From CADCVQ01 sp038260305 (GTDB lineage: Bacteria; Actinomycetota; Thermoleophilia; Solirubrobacterales; Solirubrobacteraceae), in contig JBBSNY010000008.1 in assembly GCA_038260305.1 (NCBI GenBank), forward strand, positions 62,001 through 126,000: a DNA stretch of 64,000 nt. The letters run 5' to 3'. Below are positions 9,005-17,711 of this stretch, in pieces. The notes under the pieces were generated by a model. It worked only from the letters and a program-made list of their open reading frames with translations. It made no database searches and had not been told where the DNA came from. Position 1 is the first letter of the stretch. Each line of letters starts with the position of its first letter. A program made the translations under genes and the position numbers.

Positions 9005-9421
9005 CTACTCCGCGCCGAAGACGCGGCGGCGGCTGAGCACGTAGGTCGCGAGCGGCAGCAACGGCAGCACGATCACCTGCGCGAGCAGCCGGTCGAGGCC
9101 GGCCTGCGCGACGAGCACCCACAGCACGAGGATGTTCAGGCCGAGCACGGTTCCCTGCAGCACGAGCCAGCGCGACAGCCCTCCGCGCGACGGAGTGTTC
9201 GTGCGAAACGTCCAGCGGTCGTGCAGCACGTAGCCGCAACCAGCGCTGACGAGGAAGCCTGCGACCGACGCCGCCGCGAACGGCACGCCCGCGAGCACGG
9301 CGGCAGCGTAGACGCCGAGATAGATCAACGTGCTCGACGCGCCTACGAGCCCGAAGCGAACGAGCTCGAGCAGCCGCACGCGGGTCGCACGCGCCCGCAC
9401 GCTCTCCGGCGATGTACTCAT
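9005..9421 (-). CDS. GtrA family membrane protein
   Basis: The 138-residue protein has four hydrophobic segments and the GtrA pattern: LVRFGLVGASSTLIYLGVY at the first helix, GYVLHDRWTF between helices 2 and 3, and a basic tail LSRRRVFGAE. GtrA proteins are linked to movement of polyprenyl-phosphate sugars across the membrane or to glycan decoration. ATG 9421 overlaps the TGA of the GT2 gene upstream by 4 bases (ATGA), so the pair is coupled: the GT2 probably makes the polyprenyl-P-sugar and GtrA helps it across. Confidence 0.88.
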   Translation of the reverse strand: MSTSPESVRARATRVRLLELVRFGLVGASSTLIYLGVYAAAVLAGVPFAAASVAGFLVSAGCGYVLHDRWTFRTNTPSRGGLSRWLVLQGTVLGLNILVLWVLVAQAGLDRLLAQVIVLPLLPLATYVLSRRRVFGAE

Positions 9422-10428
9422 CGCGCGGCGATGTGCCGCACGACCTCGCCGCTGAGCTCGTGGCGACCGCGCTCGATCGCGCTCGCGTCGATCGCCGCGC
9501 CGGGGGGTGGGTTGAAGACGGAGTCCACGACGAATGACGGGCGCCCCTTGACCTCCTCGTACATGTGCGCGATGTACGAGCCGATGATCGCCAGGCACAG
9601 GAGCTGGATGCCGCCGATGAAGAGGATCAGTGTGATGACCGTCGTCAGGCCCTGCGGGGCGACGTGCGGCGCGACGATCTTCAGCACGACCTGGCCGACG
9701 AGGCCGACGGCACTGAGCGCCACGATGGCGAGCGCCAGCCCGGTGATGAAGTCCAGCGGCGCGTAGGAGAACGAGACGACCGCCCGTCGCGCCCAGCCGA
9801 GGTTCCTGCGGAAGTTGTTCGTCGTCACGCCGAACATCCGCTCGGGACGGACGTAGGGCACGCCGGCCTGCTTGAAGCCGACCCATGCGCGCAGCCCGCG
9901 GACGAAACGCTGCTTCTCGGGCATCGACCGCAGCGCGTCGACGACGCGCCGGTCGATCAGCGAGAAGTCGCCGGCGTCGAGCGGGACCTTGACATACGCC
10001 GCGCGCTGGAAGACCCGGTAGAAGCCCTTGTAGAAGATCCGCATCATCCGCGGCGCATCACGCGACACGCGCTCGCCATAGACGACGTCGAAGCCCTCCT
10101 TCCAGCGCTCGACGAACTGCTCGATGAGCTCCGGCGGGTCCTGCAGATCGCCGTCGAGCAGGATGCAGGCGTCGCCGGTGGCGATCGCCATGCCGCTCGT
10201 GAAGGCCGACTGCGAGCCGAAGTTGCGCGCGTGGTTGATGACGACGACGTTCGGGTCGGTCGCGGCGATCGCGGCCAGCACCTCACGCGCGTCGTCGGGC
10301 GATCCGTCGTTGACGAAGATGATCTCGTAGTCGCAGCCGATGCGCGCGAACGTCTCGACGAGACGCCGGTACATGTGCGGCACCGCCTGGGCGTCGCGGT
10401 AGCACGCGATGATCGGAGACAGCTTCAT
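9418..10428 (-). CDS. Polyprenyl-phosphate glycosyltransferase, GT2 (DPM1/GtrB-like)
   Basis: The 336-residue enzyme starts LSPIIACYRDAQAVPHMYRR and has IIFVNDGSPDDA, CILLDGDLQDPPELI (metal-binding acidic motif near residue 92) and GDFSLIDRRVVDAL. Two C-terminal membrane helices (about 225-250 and 262-285) are typical of the DPM1/GtrB group. It should transfer a sugar from an NDP-sugar to undecaprenyl phosphate at the inner membrane face. It is followed by gtrA with a 4-base overlap. A TAAGCT box about 37 bases upstream of the ATG is the likely promoter, so this gene, unlike many neighbours, has a short leader. Confidence 0.9.
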   Translation of the reverse strand: MKLSPIIACYRDAQAVPHMYRRLVETFARIGCDYEIIFVNDGSPDDAREVLAAIAATDPNVVVINHARNFGSQSAFTSGMAIATGDACILLDGDLQDPPELIEQFVERWKEGFDVVYGERVSRDAPRMMRIFYKGFYRVFQRAAYVKVPLDAGDFSLIDRRVVDALRSMPEKQRFVRGLRAWVGFKQAGVPYVRPERMFGVTTNNFRRNLGWARRAVVSFSYAPLDFITGLALAIVALSAVGLVGQVVLKIVAPHVAPQGLTTVITLILFIGGIQLLCLAIIGSYIAHMYEEVKGRPSFVVDSVFNPPPGAAIDASAIERGRHELSGEVVRHIAAR

Positions 10429-10464
10429 GGGAGCGACGATCGCCGGGCGACCGATGGGGCGCCC

Positions 10465-10470
10465 AGCTTA
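10465..10470 (-). promoter_or_regulatory. -10 box TAAGCT with short leader
   Basis: TAAGCT on the reverse strand lies 36 bases before ATG 10428, predicting a 5' leader of about 30 bases. The divergent transketolase promoter lies 67 bases away. Confidence 0.35.
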
Positions 10471-10536
10471 GCCCGGTCGCGGTCCGCGACGCAGGTCCCC
10501 GCACGCGACCGCGCGGCGGTCGTCGCGGATGGCATC

Positions 10537-10542
10537 TAGGCT
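10537..10542 (+). promoter_or_regulatory. -10 box TAGGCT, leaderless type
   Basis: TAGGCT ends 6 bases before the GTG start of the transketolase N-subunit. Confidence 0.55.
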
Positions 10543-10548
10543 GACCGG

Positions 10549-11334
10549 GTGTCCGACACGTCCCAGCAGATCCGCCGTCATGTGCTCGAGCAGTCCAAGC
10601 GCGCGCACATCGGGCACATCGGATCGTCGCTGTCGATCGCCGAGATCGTCGGCGTGCTGGTCGACGGGGCACTGGACCTCGATCGCGGCGAGGGTCGCGG
10701 CGACCGCGATCGCTTCGTCCTCGCGAAGGGGCATGCGGTGCTCGCGTGGTACTGCGCGCTGCACGTCGCGGGGCGCCTCTCGCACGAGCAGCTCGAGACG
10801 TTCGCCGGTGACGGAACGCTGCTCGCCGGACACCCCGAGCACGTCCTCGACGACGTCGACTTCTGCACCGGGTCGCTCGGTCAGGGTCTGAGCGTCGGGA
10901 CGGGCGCCGCGCTCGGCGCGCGGATCGTGGGCTCCGATCGGCGCGTCGTGGTCCTGCAGTCCGACGCCGAGTGCAACGAGGGCTCGGTCTGGGAGGCCGC
11001 GATGTTCGCGGCCCAACACGGCCTCGAGAACCTCACGGCGATCATCGATCTCAACGGCCAGCAGGCGCTCGGCTACTGCAAGGACGTCCTCGACATCGGC
11101 TCGAACATGGCGGAGCGCTGGCGCGTGTTCGGCTGGGACGCCGTCGATGTCGACGGCCACGACGCCGGTGCGCTGCGCGCTGCGCTGGACGCCCCGCGTG
11201 ACGGCCGGCCACGGGTGCTCGTCGCGCGCACGACGTTCGGCAAGGGCGTCGACTACATGCAGTCGCAGATCCGCTGGCACTACATGCCGATGGACGACGA
11301 CGAGTACGCCTCGGCACTGGAGCAGGTCGGATGA
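10549..11334 (+). CDS. Transketolase-like enzyme, N-terminal (TPP-binding) subunit
   Basis: The 261-residue protein matches the N-terminal half of transketolase: RAHIGHIGSSLSIAEI, VLAKGHAVLAWY, CTGSLGQGLSVGTGAALG near residue 105, and the TPP-binding segment SDAECNEGSVWEA near 143. In classic transketolase that last motif starts GDG; here it is SDA, as in other split transketolases of sugar clusters. It would form a heteromer with the next gene and move a two-carbon ketol unit using TPP. GTG 10549 follows a TAGGCT box by 6 bases. The stop overlaps the next ATG by 4 bases. In this locus it more likely builds a branched or altered sugar than serves central metabolism. Confidence 0.85.
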   Translation: MSDTSQQIRRHVLEQSKRAHIGHIGSSLSIAEIVGVLVDGALDLDRGEGRGDRDRFVLAKGHAVLAWYCALHVAGRLSHEQLETFAGDGTLLAGHPEHVLDDVDFCTGSLGQGLSVGTGAALGARIVGSDRRVVVLQSDAECNEGSVWEAAMFAAQHGLENLTAIIDLNGQQALGYCKDVLDIGSNMAERWRVFGWDAVDVDGHDAGALRAALDAPRDGRPRVLVARTTFGKGVDYMQSQIRWHYMPMDDDEYASALEQVG

Positions 11335-12266
11335 GAAACGCCTTCCTCGACGAGCTGCTGACCGTCGCCGAGCAGGATCCGAGCGTCGTGCTGCTGACCG
11401 GCGACCTCGGCTTCATGGTGCTCGAGCCGTTCGCCGAACGCTTCCCGGAGCGCTTCTACAACGTCGGCGTCGCGGAGCAGAACATGGTCGGCGTCGCGAC
11501 CGGGCTGGCCGAGGCCGGGCTGCGGCCGTTCGTGTACTCGATCGCGACGTTCGCGACGCTGCGACCGTACGAGTTCATCCGCAACGGGCCGCTGCTGCAC
11601 AACCTGCCGGTGCGGATCGTCGGCGTCGGCGGCGGCTTCGACTACGCCCACAACGGTGTCACGCACCACGCGCTGGAGGACATCGCGATCATGCGCGCCC
11701 AGCCGCGGATGACCGTCATCGCGGCCGCCGATCCCGACCAGGCACGCGCCGCTCTGCACGCCGGTCACGCCGTCGATGGGCCCGTGTACTTCCGGATCGG
11801 CAAGGGCGGCGTCGCGCTGGCGGGCCTCGACGGGCGCTTCGAGCTCGGGCGCCTGCAGACCATCTCACCCGGCGACGACGTCGCCCTGATCGCGACGGGG
11901 CCGATCGCCTCGGAGACGGTGCGCGCGGCCGAGCTGCTGTCCAGCGAGCACGACATCCGCGCGTCCGTGTCGATCTGCGCGTCGCTTGCGCCGGCGCCGA
12001 TCGACGACCTCGTCGCGCTGCTCGAGCGCGTCCCGGTCGCCGTGACCCACGAGGCGGCGTACGCCAACGGCGGTCTCGGCTCGCTCGTCTGCGAGATCGT
12101 CGCCGAGCACGGCCTGCAAACCCGCGTCGTGCGTTGCGCCGTCGGCCAGATGCCGACGGGCGCGACCGGCTCGCAGCGCTGGCTGCAGCAGCGCTATGCC
12201 ATCGACGCCGGGGCCGTGGCCGTGGCCGCGGCGGCCGCCCGCGGCGCGCTCGCCGCCAACGCCTAG
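11331..12266 (+). CDS. Transketolase-like enzyme, C-terminal (pyrimidine-binding) subunit
   Basis: The 311-residue protein carries the transketolase pyrimidine domain (VVLLTGDLGFMVLEPF, then RFYNVGVAEQNMVGVATGLA near residue 44; the Glu of AEQN activates TPP) and the C-terminal domain (ISPGDDVALIATGPIASETV near 180). It lacks the N-terminal TPP domain, which is supplied by the preceding gene. The two are coupled by an ATGA overlap. It is followed 9 bases later by an NAD-dependent epimerase, so the three form one operon. Confidence 0.86.
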   Translation: MRNAFLDELLTVAEQDPSVVLLTGDLGFMVLEPFAERFPERFYNVGVAEQNMVGVATGLAEAGLRPFVYSIATFATLRPYEFIRNGPLLHNLPVRIVGVGGGFDYAHNGVTHHALEDIAIMRAQPRMTVIAAADPDQARAALHAGHAVDGPVYFRIGKGGVALAGLDGRFELGRLQTISPGDDVALIATGPIASETVRAAELLSSEHDIRASVSICASLAPAPIDDLVALLERVPVAVTHEAAYANGGLGSLVCEIVAEHGLQTRVVRCAVGQMPTGATGSQRWLQQRYAIDAGAVAVAAAAARGALAANA

Positions 12267-12275
12267 ACCGGTCCC

Positions 12276-13229
12276 GTGAAGGTCCTCGTCACCGGCGCCG
12301 GCGGCTTCATCGGCGCGACTCTCGTCCGCCACCTGCTCGGCGTCGGTCACGACGTCGTCGCCGTCGAACGCCCCGGCGGCTCGACGTGGCGCCTGCAGGA
12401 GATCGCCGACGACGCGCAGGTCGTCGACCTCGAGCTGCTCGACGGCGACGCGATCAAGGCAACCGTCGCCGAGCACCAGCCTCGCTGGATCTTCCACCTC
12501 GCCGCGCACGGCGCGTACTCCTGGCAACGCGACTCCGAGCGCATCATGCAGACGAACCTCGTCAGCACGGTGCGGCTGCTCGCCGCCTGCGAGGAGCACG
12601 GCTTCGAGGCCTTCGTCCACGCCGGTTCGAGCTCGGAGTACGGCTTCAAGGACCACGCCCCGAAGGAGACCGAGCGCGTCGACCCGAACTCCGACTACGC
12701 GGTCATGAAGTCCGCCGCGACGACGCACTGCCGCTTCGTCGCCCAGCGCGACGATCTGCACGTTCTGACGCTGCGCCTGTACAGCGTCTTCGGCCCTTGG
12801 GAGGAGCCGGGCCGGCTCATGCCGACGCTCGTCGCGCGCGGCCTCGAGGGCCGCCTGCCGCCGCTCGTCTCCCCCGACACGCCACGCGACTTCATCAGCG
12901 TGCGCGACACGAACGAGGCGTTCGTCGTGGCTGCCGAGCGCACCGATGCGCCGCGCGGGTCGGTCTACAACATCGGCTCGGGCCGCGAGACGAAGCTGCG
13001 CGAGGTCGTCGAGATCGCGCGCGCCGAGATGGGCATCGACGCCGAACCGCAGTGGGGCACCGAGCCGCAGCGCGACTGGGACGCGAAGGTCTGGGTCGCC
13101 GACGCGTCGCTTGCGGCGGCCGAGCTCGGCTGGGAGGCCCGGGACGACGTGGCGACCGGCTTCCGCGAGCTCGCCGCATGGCTGCGCGAGCGGCGCGACC
13201 TGTGGCAGCGCTTCGGTATCGAGGCCTGA
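12276..13229 (+). CDS. NAD-dependent epimerase/dehydratase (nucleotide-sugar SDR)
   Basis: The 317-residue extended SDR has VTGAGGFIGATLVRHL at the N-terminus for NAD(P), the Ser of AGSSSEYGF near residue 115, and YAVMK as the catalytic YxxxK near 145. VFGPWEEPGRLMPTLV and RDFISVRDTNEAF are typical of sugar-nucleotide epimerases and reductases. The substrate is an NDP-sugar, possibly the product of the rfbF/rfbG pathway encoded nearby. The GTG start is 10 bases after the transketolase stop. The stop is 19 bases from the convergent epimerase gene. Confidence 0.85.
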   Translation: MKVLVTGAGGFIGATLVRHLLGVGHDVVAVERPGGSTWRLQEIADDAQVVDLELLDGDAIKATVAEHQPRWIFHLAAHGAYSWQRDSERIMQTNLVSTVRLLAACEEHGFEAFVHAGSSSEYGFKDHAPKETERVDPNSDYAVMKSAATTHCRFVAQRDDLHVLTLRLYSVFGPWEEPGRLMPTLVARGLEGRLPPLVSPDTPRDFISVRDTNEAFVVAAERTDAPRGSVYNIGSGRETKLREVVEIARAEMGIDAEPQWGTEPQRDWDAKVWVADASLAAAELGWEARDDVATGFRELAAWLRERRDLWQRFGIEA

Positions 13230-13248
13230 GGGCGGGGCCGGGGCGCGG

Positions 13249-14178
13249 CTACGCTCGACCGCGCCACCACTCGACGGTCCGCGCGACGCCGTCCGCGAGG
13301 CCGAGCGCCGGGGTGAAGCCGACCTCGTCGCGCAGCCGCGCGATGTCGGCATAGAGCTCGTCGGGCTCGTTCGCGCGCGCAGGCAGCGCGCCGACGTCGA
13401 GCAGCTCGGGGCGGCCGGTCGCGGCACCGATCGCGTCGATGACGTCGCGCAGCGGGCGCGCCTCGCCCGACGCGACGTTCACCGCACCGGTCGCCGAGCC
13501 GTGCAGCAGCGCTGCGAACGCGCACGCGACGTCGCTGACGTGCAGGAAGTCGCGGATCTGTCGGCCATCGCTCGTCTTCGCCGGCTCGCCGGCGAGCAGC
13601 GATCGGATGACGGACGCGACGAGCCGCGTCGGCGTCTCGTGGGGGCCGTAGAGGAAGAAGACGCGGCCCCAGGCGAGCTCGATCCCGAGCTCCCCGGCGG
13701 ACGCTGCGAGCACCGCGTGCGTCGCGCGCTTGCAGGTGCCGTAGAGCGTCGCCGGGTCAAGCGGCGTCGTCGCCTCGACGCACGGCCCCGGCGCCCCCCA
13801 GCGGTACTCGGCGCAGCTGCCGGCGAGCACCGCGCGACGGCCGCCGTGGCGCGCGAACGCCTGCACGAGCTCGAGCGTCGCGGCGACCCAGCGCAGGTTC
13901 TCCGTCGAGGTCCAGAAGCGCCCGTGCTCGGCGTACCAGGCGAGGTGAAGCAGGTCCGTCGGCCGCACGGCGGCGAGCAGCTCGTCGGCGTCGCCGGCCG
14001 ACAGCAGGTCGGCGCGATGCCAGGTCGCCCGGCCACGATCCTTCGCGGCGGGGGTCGGCAGCGGCCCGCTCGTCACGGCGTGCACGTCGAATCCGGACGC
14101 GACGAGCGGCGCGAGCGCATGGCGGCCGATGAACCCCGTCGCGCCGGTCACGAGCACCCGCCGCGCCGGCACGGTCAT
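13249..14178 (-). CDS. NAD-dependent epimerase/reductase, last gene of the rfbF operon
   Basis: The 309-residue extended SDR has RVLVTGATGFIGRHALAPL, the Ser of LAGSCAEY near residue 117, and YGTCK as YxxxK near 144. RDFLHVSDVACAFAALL and the C-terminal EVGFTPALGLADGV fit NDP-4-keto-sugar reductases or epimerases. ATG 14178 overlaps the stop of the upstream 3,5-epimerase by 4 bases; a longer frame exists but is a shadow. As the last gene of the operon it is a good candidate for the 4-ketoreductase finishing the CDP-sugar. Confidence 0.83.
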   Translation of the reverse strand: MTVPARRVLVTGATGFIGRHALAPLVASGFDVHAVTSGPLPTPAAKDRGRATWHRADLLSAGDADELLAAVRPTDLLHLAWYAEHGRFWTSTENLRWVAATLELVQAFARHGGRRAVLAGSCAEYRWGAPGPCVEATTPLDPATLYGTCKRATHAVLAASAGELGIELAWGRVFFLYGPHETPTRLVASVIRSLLAGEPAKTSDGRQIRDFLHVSDVACAFAALLHGSATGAVNVASGEARPLRDVIDAIGAATGRPELLDVGALPARANEPDELYADIARLRDEVGFTPALGLADGVARTVEWWRGRA

Positions 14179-14711
14179 CGCACGTAGTCCGCGTAGCCCG
14201 CGTCGCGCGCCGACATCGTGCGCTCGCGGTGCGGCGCGGGCCAGTCGATCGCGAACGCCCTGTCGTCCCAGCGCACGCCGCGCGCGGATTCGGGCACGTA
14301 GACGTGGCCCATGAGGTACTGCACCTCGCAGTCGTCGGTCAGCGTCTGAAAGCCGTGCGCAAGGCCGGCGGCGAGGTAGTACGAGCGCCGATTGTCCGCG
14401 CTCAGCTCGACGGCGTGCCACTGCAGGTAGGTCGGCGAGTCCGCGCGCAGGTCGACGCCGACGTCCCAGATCGCGCCGCGCACGCAGCGCACGAGCTTGG
14501 CCTCGCCGTGCGGATCGGCCTGGTAGTGCAACCCGCGCAGCGTGTCTCGTGCCGCGTTGAACGAGCTGTTGGCCTGCACGCCGACCGGATCGAGGCCGTG
14601 CTCTGCGAACAGCGCCTCGTCGTAGGTGCGCGCGAACCAGCCGCGCTCGTCGCCGAGCAGGTCGAGCTCGACGGCGTACGCACCCGCTAGCGGGGTCGCG
14701 ACGAGCCTCAT
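14175..14711 (-). CDS. dTDP-4-dehydrorhamnose 3,5-epimerase-like protein (RfbC family)
   Basis: The 178-residue cupin protein fits the family's usual size. It has DERGWFARTYD near residue 20, LRGLHYQADPHGEAKLV with the catalytic His near 60, GAIWDVGVDLR, and the Tyr-containing DNRRSYYLAAGLAHGFQ near 118. The enzyme epimerises C-3 and/or C-5 of an NDP-4-keto-6-deoxysugar. It sits between the C-methyltransferase (4-base overlap) and the SDR (4-base overlap), so the donor is probably the CDP sugar of this operon rather than dTDP-rhamnose. Confidence 0.88.
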   Translation of the reverse strand: MRLVATPLAGAYAVELDLLGDERGWFARTYDEALFAEHGLDPVGVQANSSFNAARDTLRGLHYQADPHGEAKLVRCVRGAIWDVGVDLRADSPTYLQWHAVELSADNRRSYYLAAGLAHGFQTLTDDCEVQYLMGHVYVPESARGVRWDDRAFAIDWPAPHRERTMSARDAGYADYVR

Positions 14712-15946
14712 TCGAACAGCCGCAGCTCCGGCGAGCGCGCGGCGAAGCATCCGCCCCACTCGCGGATGAACGACAGCTGCTCCATGACCTCGTCCTTGAT
14801 GTTCCAGGGCAGGATCAGGACGACGTCGGGGCGCCGCTCGGCGATCGCGTCGGGGGCGAGCACCGGGATGTGCGTGCCCGGCAGCAGGTGATGCTGCTTG
14901 TTCGGGTTGGCGTCGCACGTGAAGTCGATGACGTCGCGGCCGATGCCGCAGTAGTTCAGCAGCGTGTTGCCCTTCGCCGGCGCGCCGTAGCCCGCGATCG
15001 ACTTGCCCGCGCGCTTGAGCTCGAACAGCATCGTGACGACCTGGCGCTTGTCGGCGACGACGCGCTCGCCGTAGTCGAGGTAGGTCTGGACGTCCTCGAG
15101 GCCGGCCGCGCGCTCGCGGGCGAGCATCTCCTCGGCCGCGGCGGTCTGCGGGCGCTCGTCGTCGTCGTGGCAGGCGAAGATCCGCAGCGAGCCGCCGTGG
15201 GTCGTCAGCTCCTGGACGTCGAACAGGCGCAGGCCGTGGGCGGCGAAGATGCGCGCGACCGTGCCGAAGGACAGGTACGAGTAGTGCTCGTGGTAGATCG
15301 TGTCCCACTGGTTGCGCGCGATGAGCGCCAGCAGGTGCGGGAACTCCATCGTGATCGTGCCGCCGGCCTTGAGCGCGATCCTCATGCCGCCGACGAAGTC
15401 GTTGATGTCCGGCACGTGCGCGAGGACGTTGTTGCCGAGCAGCAGGTCGGCCTGCGCCTCGCGCGCCACGGCGGTCGCGGTCTGCACGTCCCAGAACTCG
15501 ACCCGCGTGTCGATTCCCTTGTCGATCGCGACCTGCGCCGTGTTCGCCGTCGGCTCGACGCCGAGTACCGGGATCCCGGCCTGCAGGAAGTACTGCAGCA
15601 GGTAGCCGTCGTTGGAGGCGAGCTCGACGACCCGGCTCGACGGGCCGAGATCGAGGCGCTCTGTCATGAGCTCGACGTAGCGGCGGCTGTGCTCCAGCCA
15701 CGACGTCGAGTACGACGAGAAGTACGCATAGTCGTCGCGGAAGACGGGCTTCGGCGTCTCGTACGGCGCGAGCTGGACGAGGAAGCAGCGCGCGCAGACG
15801 AGCGCGCACAGCGGGAAGAACGGCTCCATCGCGCTCGCGTGCTCGAGCGGCACGTTGTCGTTGGCGACGGGCGACATCCCGAGGTCGGCGAAGACGTGCT
15901 CCAGCGGCGCGCAGCAGAAGCGGCAGGGCGGCGGCGTCAGGTCCAC
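14708..15946 (-). CDS. NDP-sugar C-methyltransferase (NovU/TylC3-like)
   Basis: The 412-residue protein has the three-part layout of sugar C-methyltransferases. An N-terminal zinc-binding domain holds CRFCCAPL and CALVCARCFLVQL. A SAM domain has SRVVELASNDGYLLQYFLQAG near residue 110 and EFPHLLALIARNQWDTIYHEHYSY, whose Tyr/His-Glu-His region is catalytic in TylC3-type enzymes. The C-terminal domain has SIAGYGAPAKGNTLLNYCG. The family methylates C-3 (sometimes C-5) of NDP-4-keto-deoxysugars. The frame is open to 16093, but GTG 15946, overlapping the rfbF stop by 10 bases, begins just before the first zinc cysteine. It points to a C-methyl branched sugar. Confidence 0.88.
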   Translation of the reverse strand: MDLTPPPCRFCCAPLEHVFADLGMSPVANDNVPLEHASAMEPFFPLCALVCARCFLVQLAPYETPKPVFRDDYAYFSSYSTSWLEHSRRYVELMTERLDLGPSSRVVELASNDGYLLQYFLQAGIPVLGVEPTANTAQVAIDKGIDTRVEFWDVQTATAVAREAQADLLLGNNVLAHVPDINDFVGGMRIALKAGGTITMEFPHLLALIARNQWDTIYHEHYSYLSFGTVARIFAAHGLRLFDVQELTTHGGSLRIFACHDDDERPQTAAAEEMLARERAAGLEDVQTYLDYGERVVADKRQVVTMLFELKRAGKSIAGYGAPAKGNTLLNYCGIGRDVIDFTCDANPNKQHHLLPGTHIPVLAPDAIAERRPDVVLILPWNIKDEVMEQLSFIREWGGCFAARSPELRLFE

Positions 15947-16707
15947 GTGCACCACGCCGCCTCGCCGGACTCCCACATCGCCTGCAGTTCGTTGCGCTCG
16001 CGCAGCGTGTCCATCGCCTGCCAGAAGCCGCGATGGTGATAGACGGTCAGCTCGCCCCGCTCGGCGATGTCGCGCAACGGCTGCTCCTCCCATTTCGTGT
16101 CGTCGCCTGCGACGAACGCGCCGACGCCCGGCTCGCAGACGAAGAAGCCGCCGTTGATCCAGGCCCCGTCGCCGCGCGGCTTCTCCGCGAAGCGGCGGAC
16201 GGCGTCGCCCTCCAGCTCGAGCGAGCCGAAGCGCCCGGGTGGCTGCACGGCCGTGACGGTCGCCATCCGGCCCTGCTCGCGGTGCTTCGCGACGAGCGCC
16301 CGCACGTCGACGTCCGCGACGCCGTCACCGTAGGTCAGGCAGAAGGTCTCGTCGCCGAGGTACGGCAGCACCCGCTTCAGGCGCCCGCCGGTCATCGTCT
16401 CGGCGCCGGTGTCGACGAGCGTTACGCGCCACGGCTCGGTCGTCGACTTGTGGACCTCCATCTCGCCGCTGCCCAGGTCGAACGTCACGTCGGACGTGTG
16501 CAGGGCGTAGTTCGCGAACCACTCCTTGATGACGTAGCCCCTGTAGCCGAGGCAGACGACGAACTCGTCGATGCCGTGGGAGGCGTAGATCTTCATGATG
16601 TGCCAGAGGATCGGCTTGCCGCCGATCTCGACCATCGGCTTGGGCTTGACGGTCGTCTCCTCGCTCAGACGCGAGCCGAGACCACCTGCGAGGATGACCG
16701 CCTTCAC
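15937..16707 (-). CDS. rfbF: Glucose-1-phosphate cytidylyltransferase
   Basis: The 256-residue enzyme has the expected length. It starts KAVILAGGLGSRLSEETTVKPKP (shortened here to its key parts GGLGSRL and EETTVKPKP) and shows MKIYASHGIDEFVVCLGYRG, LTYGDGVADVD near residue 127, and EKPRGDGAWINGGFFV. It makes CDP-glucose from glucose-1-phosphate and CTP, the first step toward CDP-deoxysugars. GTG 16707 gives the usual family N-terminus. An upstream ATG at 16737 would overlap the divergent gmd start. rfbG, the next enzyme, lies about 1 kb away on the same strand, separated by gmd. Confidence 0.92.
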   Translation of the reverse strand: MKAVILAGGLGSRLSEETTVKPKPMVEIGGKPILWHIMKIYASHGIDEFVVCLGYRGYVIKEWFANYALHTSDVTFDLGSGEMEVHKSTTEPWRVTLVDTGAETMTGGRLKRVLPYLGDETFCLTYGDGVADVDVRALVAKHREQGRMATVTAVQPPGRFGSLELEGDAVRRFAEKPRGDGAWINGGFFVCEPGVGAFVAGDDTKWEEQPLRDIAERGELTVYHHRGFWQAMDTLRERNELQAMWESGEAAWCTWT

Positions 16708-16735
16708 GGGGTGCAGGGTAGTCTGAGCCGCGCTC
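16708..16735. promoter_or_regulatory. 28-base gap between divergent rfbF and gmd
   Basis: Only 28 bases separate the rfbF GTG (16707, reverse) and the gmd ATG (16736, forward). A TAGTCT box at 16719-16724 lies 11 bases before the gmd start. Promoter elements for rfbF must therefore overlap this box or the gmd coding region. Confidence 0.4.
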
Positions 16736-17701
16736 ATGGCGCGCTCCGCACTCATCACCGGCATCACCGGACAGGACGGCTCCTACCTCGCCGAGCTGCT
16801 GCTCGAGCAGGGCTATGAGGTCCACGGCATGGTCCGCCGAGCCTCGACCGAGAAGTTCGATCGCATCGAGCATCTGCGCGATCGGATCACGCTGCACCAG
16901 GGCGATCTGCTCGACCACCGCTCGCTCGTCGACACGATCCGCGCCTCGGCGCCCGACGAGATCTACAACCTCGCCGCGATGAGCTTCGTCGCCGTGTCGT
17001 GGGTGCAGCCGACGTTGACCGCGGAGTTCACCGGCGTCGGCGTGACGCGGATGCTCGAGGCCATGCGCGAAGCGGCGCCCGAGGCGCGCTTCTACCAGGC
17101 GTCGAGCTCGGAGATGTTCGGCAAGGTGCTCGAGGTCCCGCAGACCGAGACGACGGCGTTCTACCCGCGCTCGCCGTACGGCGTCGCGAAGGTCTACGGC
17201 CACTTCATCACGGTCAACTACCGCGAGTCCTACGACCTCTTCGCCTGCTGCGGGATCCTCTTCAACCACGAGTCCGAGCGTCGTGGGCTGGAGTTCGTGA
17301 CCCGCAAGATCACGTGGCACGCGGCCGCGATCAAGCACGGCCTACGCGACGAGCTCGCGCTCGGCAACCTCGACGCGCAGCGCGACTGGGGCTACGCGAA
17401 GGACTACGTCGAGGCCATGTACCTCATGCTCCAGCAGGACGAGCCCGAGGACTTCGTGATCGCGACGAACAAGACGAACACGGTCCGCGAGTGCGTCCAG
17501 ATCGCCTTCGACGAGGCCGGCATAGACGACTGGGAGCGCTACGTGAGGCTCGACCCGGCGTTCCTGCGCCCGGCCGAGGTCGATCAGCTGATCGGCAATC
17601 CCGCGAAGGCGAAGGCGCAGCTCGGTTGGGAGCCGAAGACGAGCTTCGAGGAGCTCATCCGGCTGATGACGCGCTCGGACCTGAAGCTGCTCGGCAGCTG
17701 A
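16736..17701 (+). CDS. gmd: GDP-mannose 4,6-dehydratase
   Basis: The 321-residue extended SDR shows Gmd hallmarks: ALITGITGQDGSYLAELLL, GMVRRAS, the Ser/Glu catalytic pair in ASSSEMFGK near residue 124, YGVAK near 149, FNHESERRGLEFVTRKI, and NLDAQRDWGYAKDYVEAM. It converts GDP-mannose to GDP-4-keto-6-deoxymannose, the precursor of GDP-fucose, GDP-rhamnose and related sugars. It lies between rfbF and rfbG but on the opposite strand, and its stop is 10 bases from the convergent rfbG. A gmd-like paralogue lies at 23167. Confidence 0.92.
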   Translation: MARSALITGITGQDGSYLAELLLEQGYEVHGMVRRASTEKFDRIEHLRDRITLHQGDLLDHRSLVDTIRASAPDEIYNLAAMSFVAVSWVQPTLTAEFTGVGVTRMLEAMREAAPEARFYQASSSEMFGKVLEVPQTETTAFYPRSPYGVAKVYGHFITVNYRESYDLFACCGILFNHESERRGLEFVTRKITWHAAAIKHGLRDELALGNLDAQRDWGYAKDYVEAMYLMLQQDEPEDFVIATNKTNTVRECVQIAFDEAGIDDWERYVRLDPAFLRPAEVDQLIGNPAKAKAQLGWEPKTSFEELIRLMTRSDLKLLGS

Positions 17702-17711
17702 GGCTCGGGCC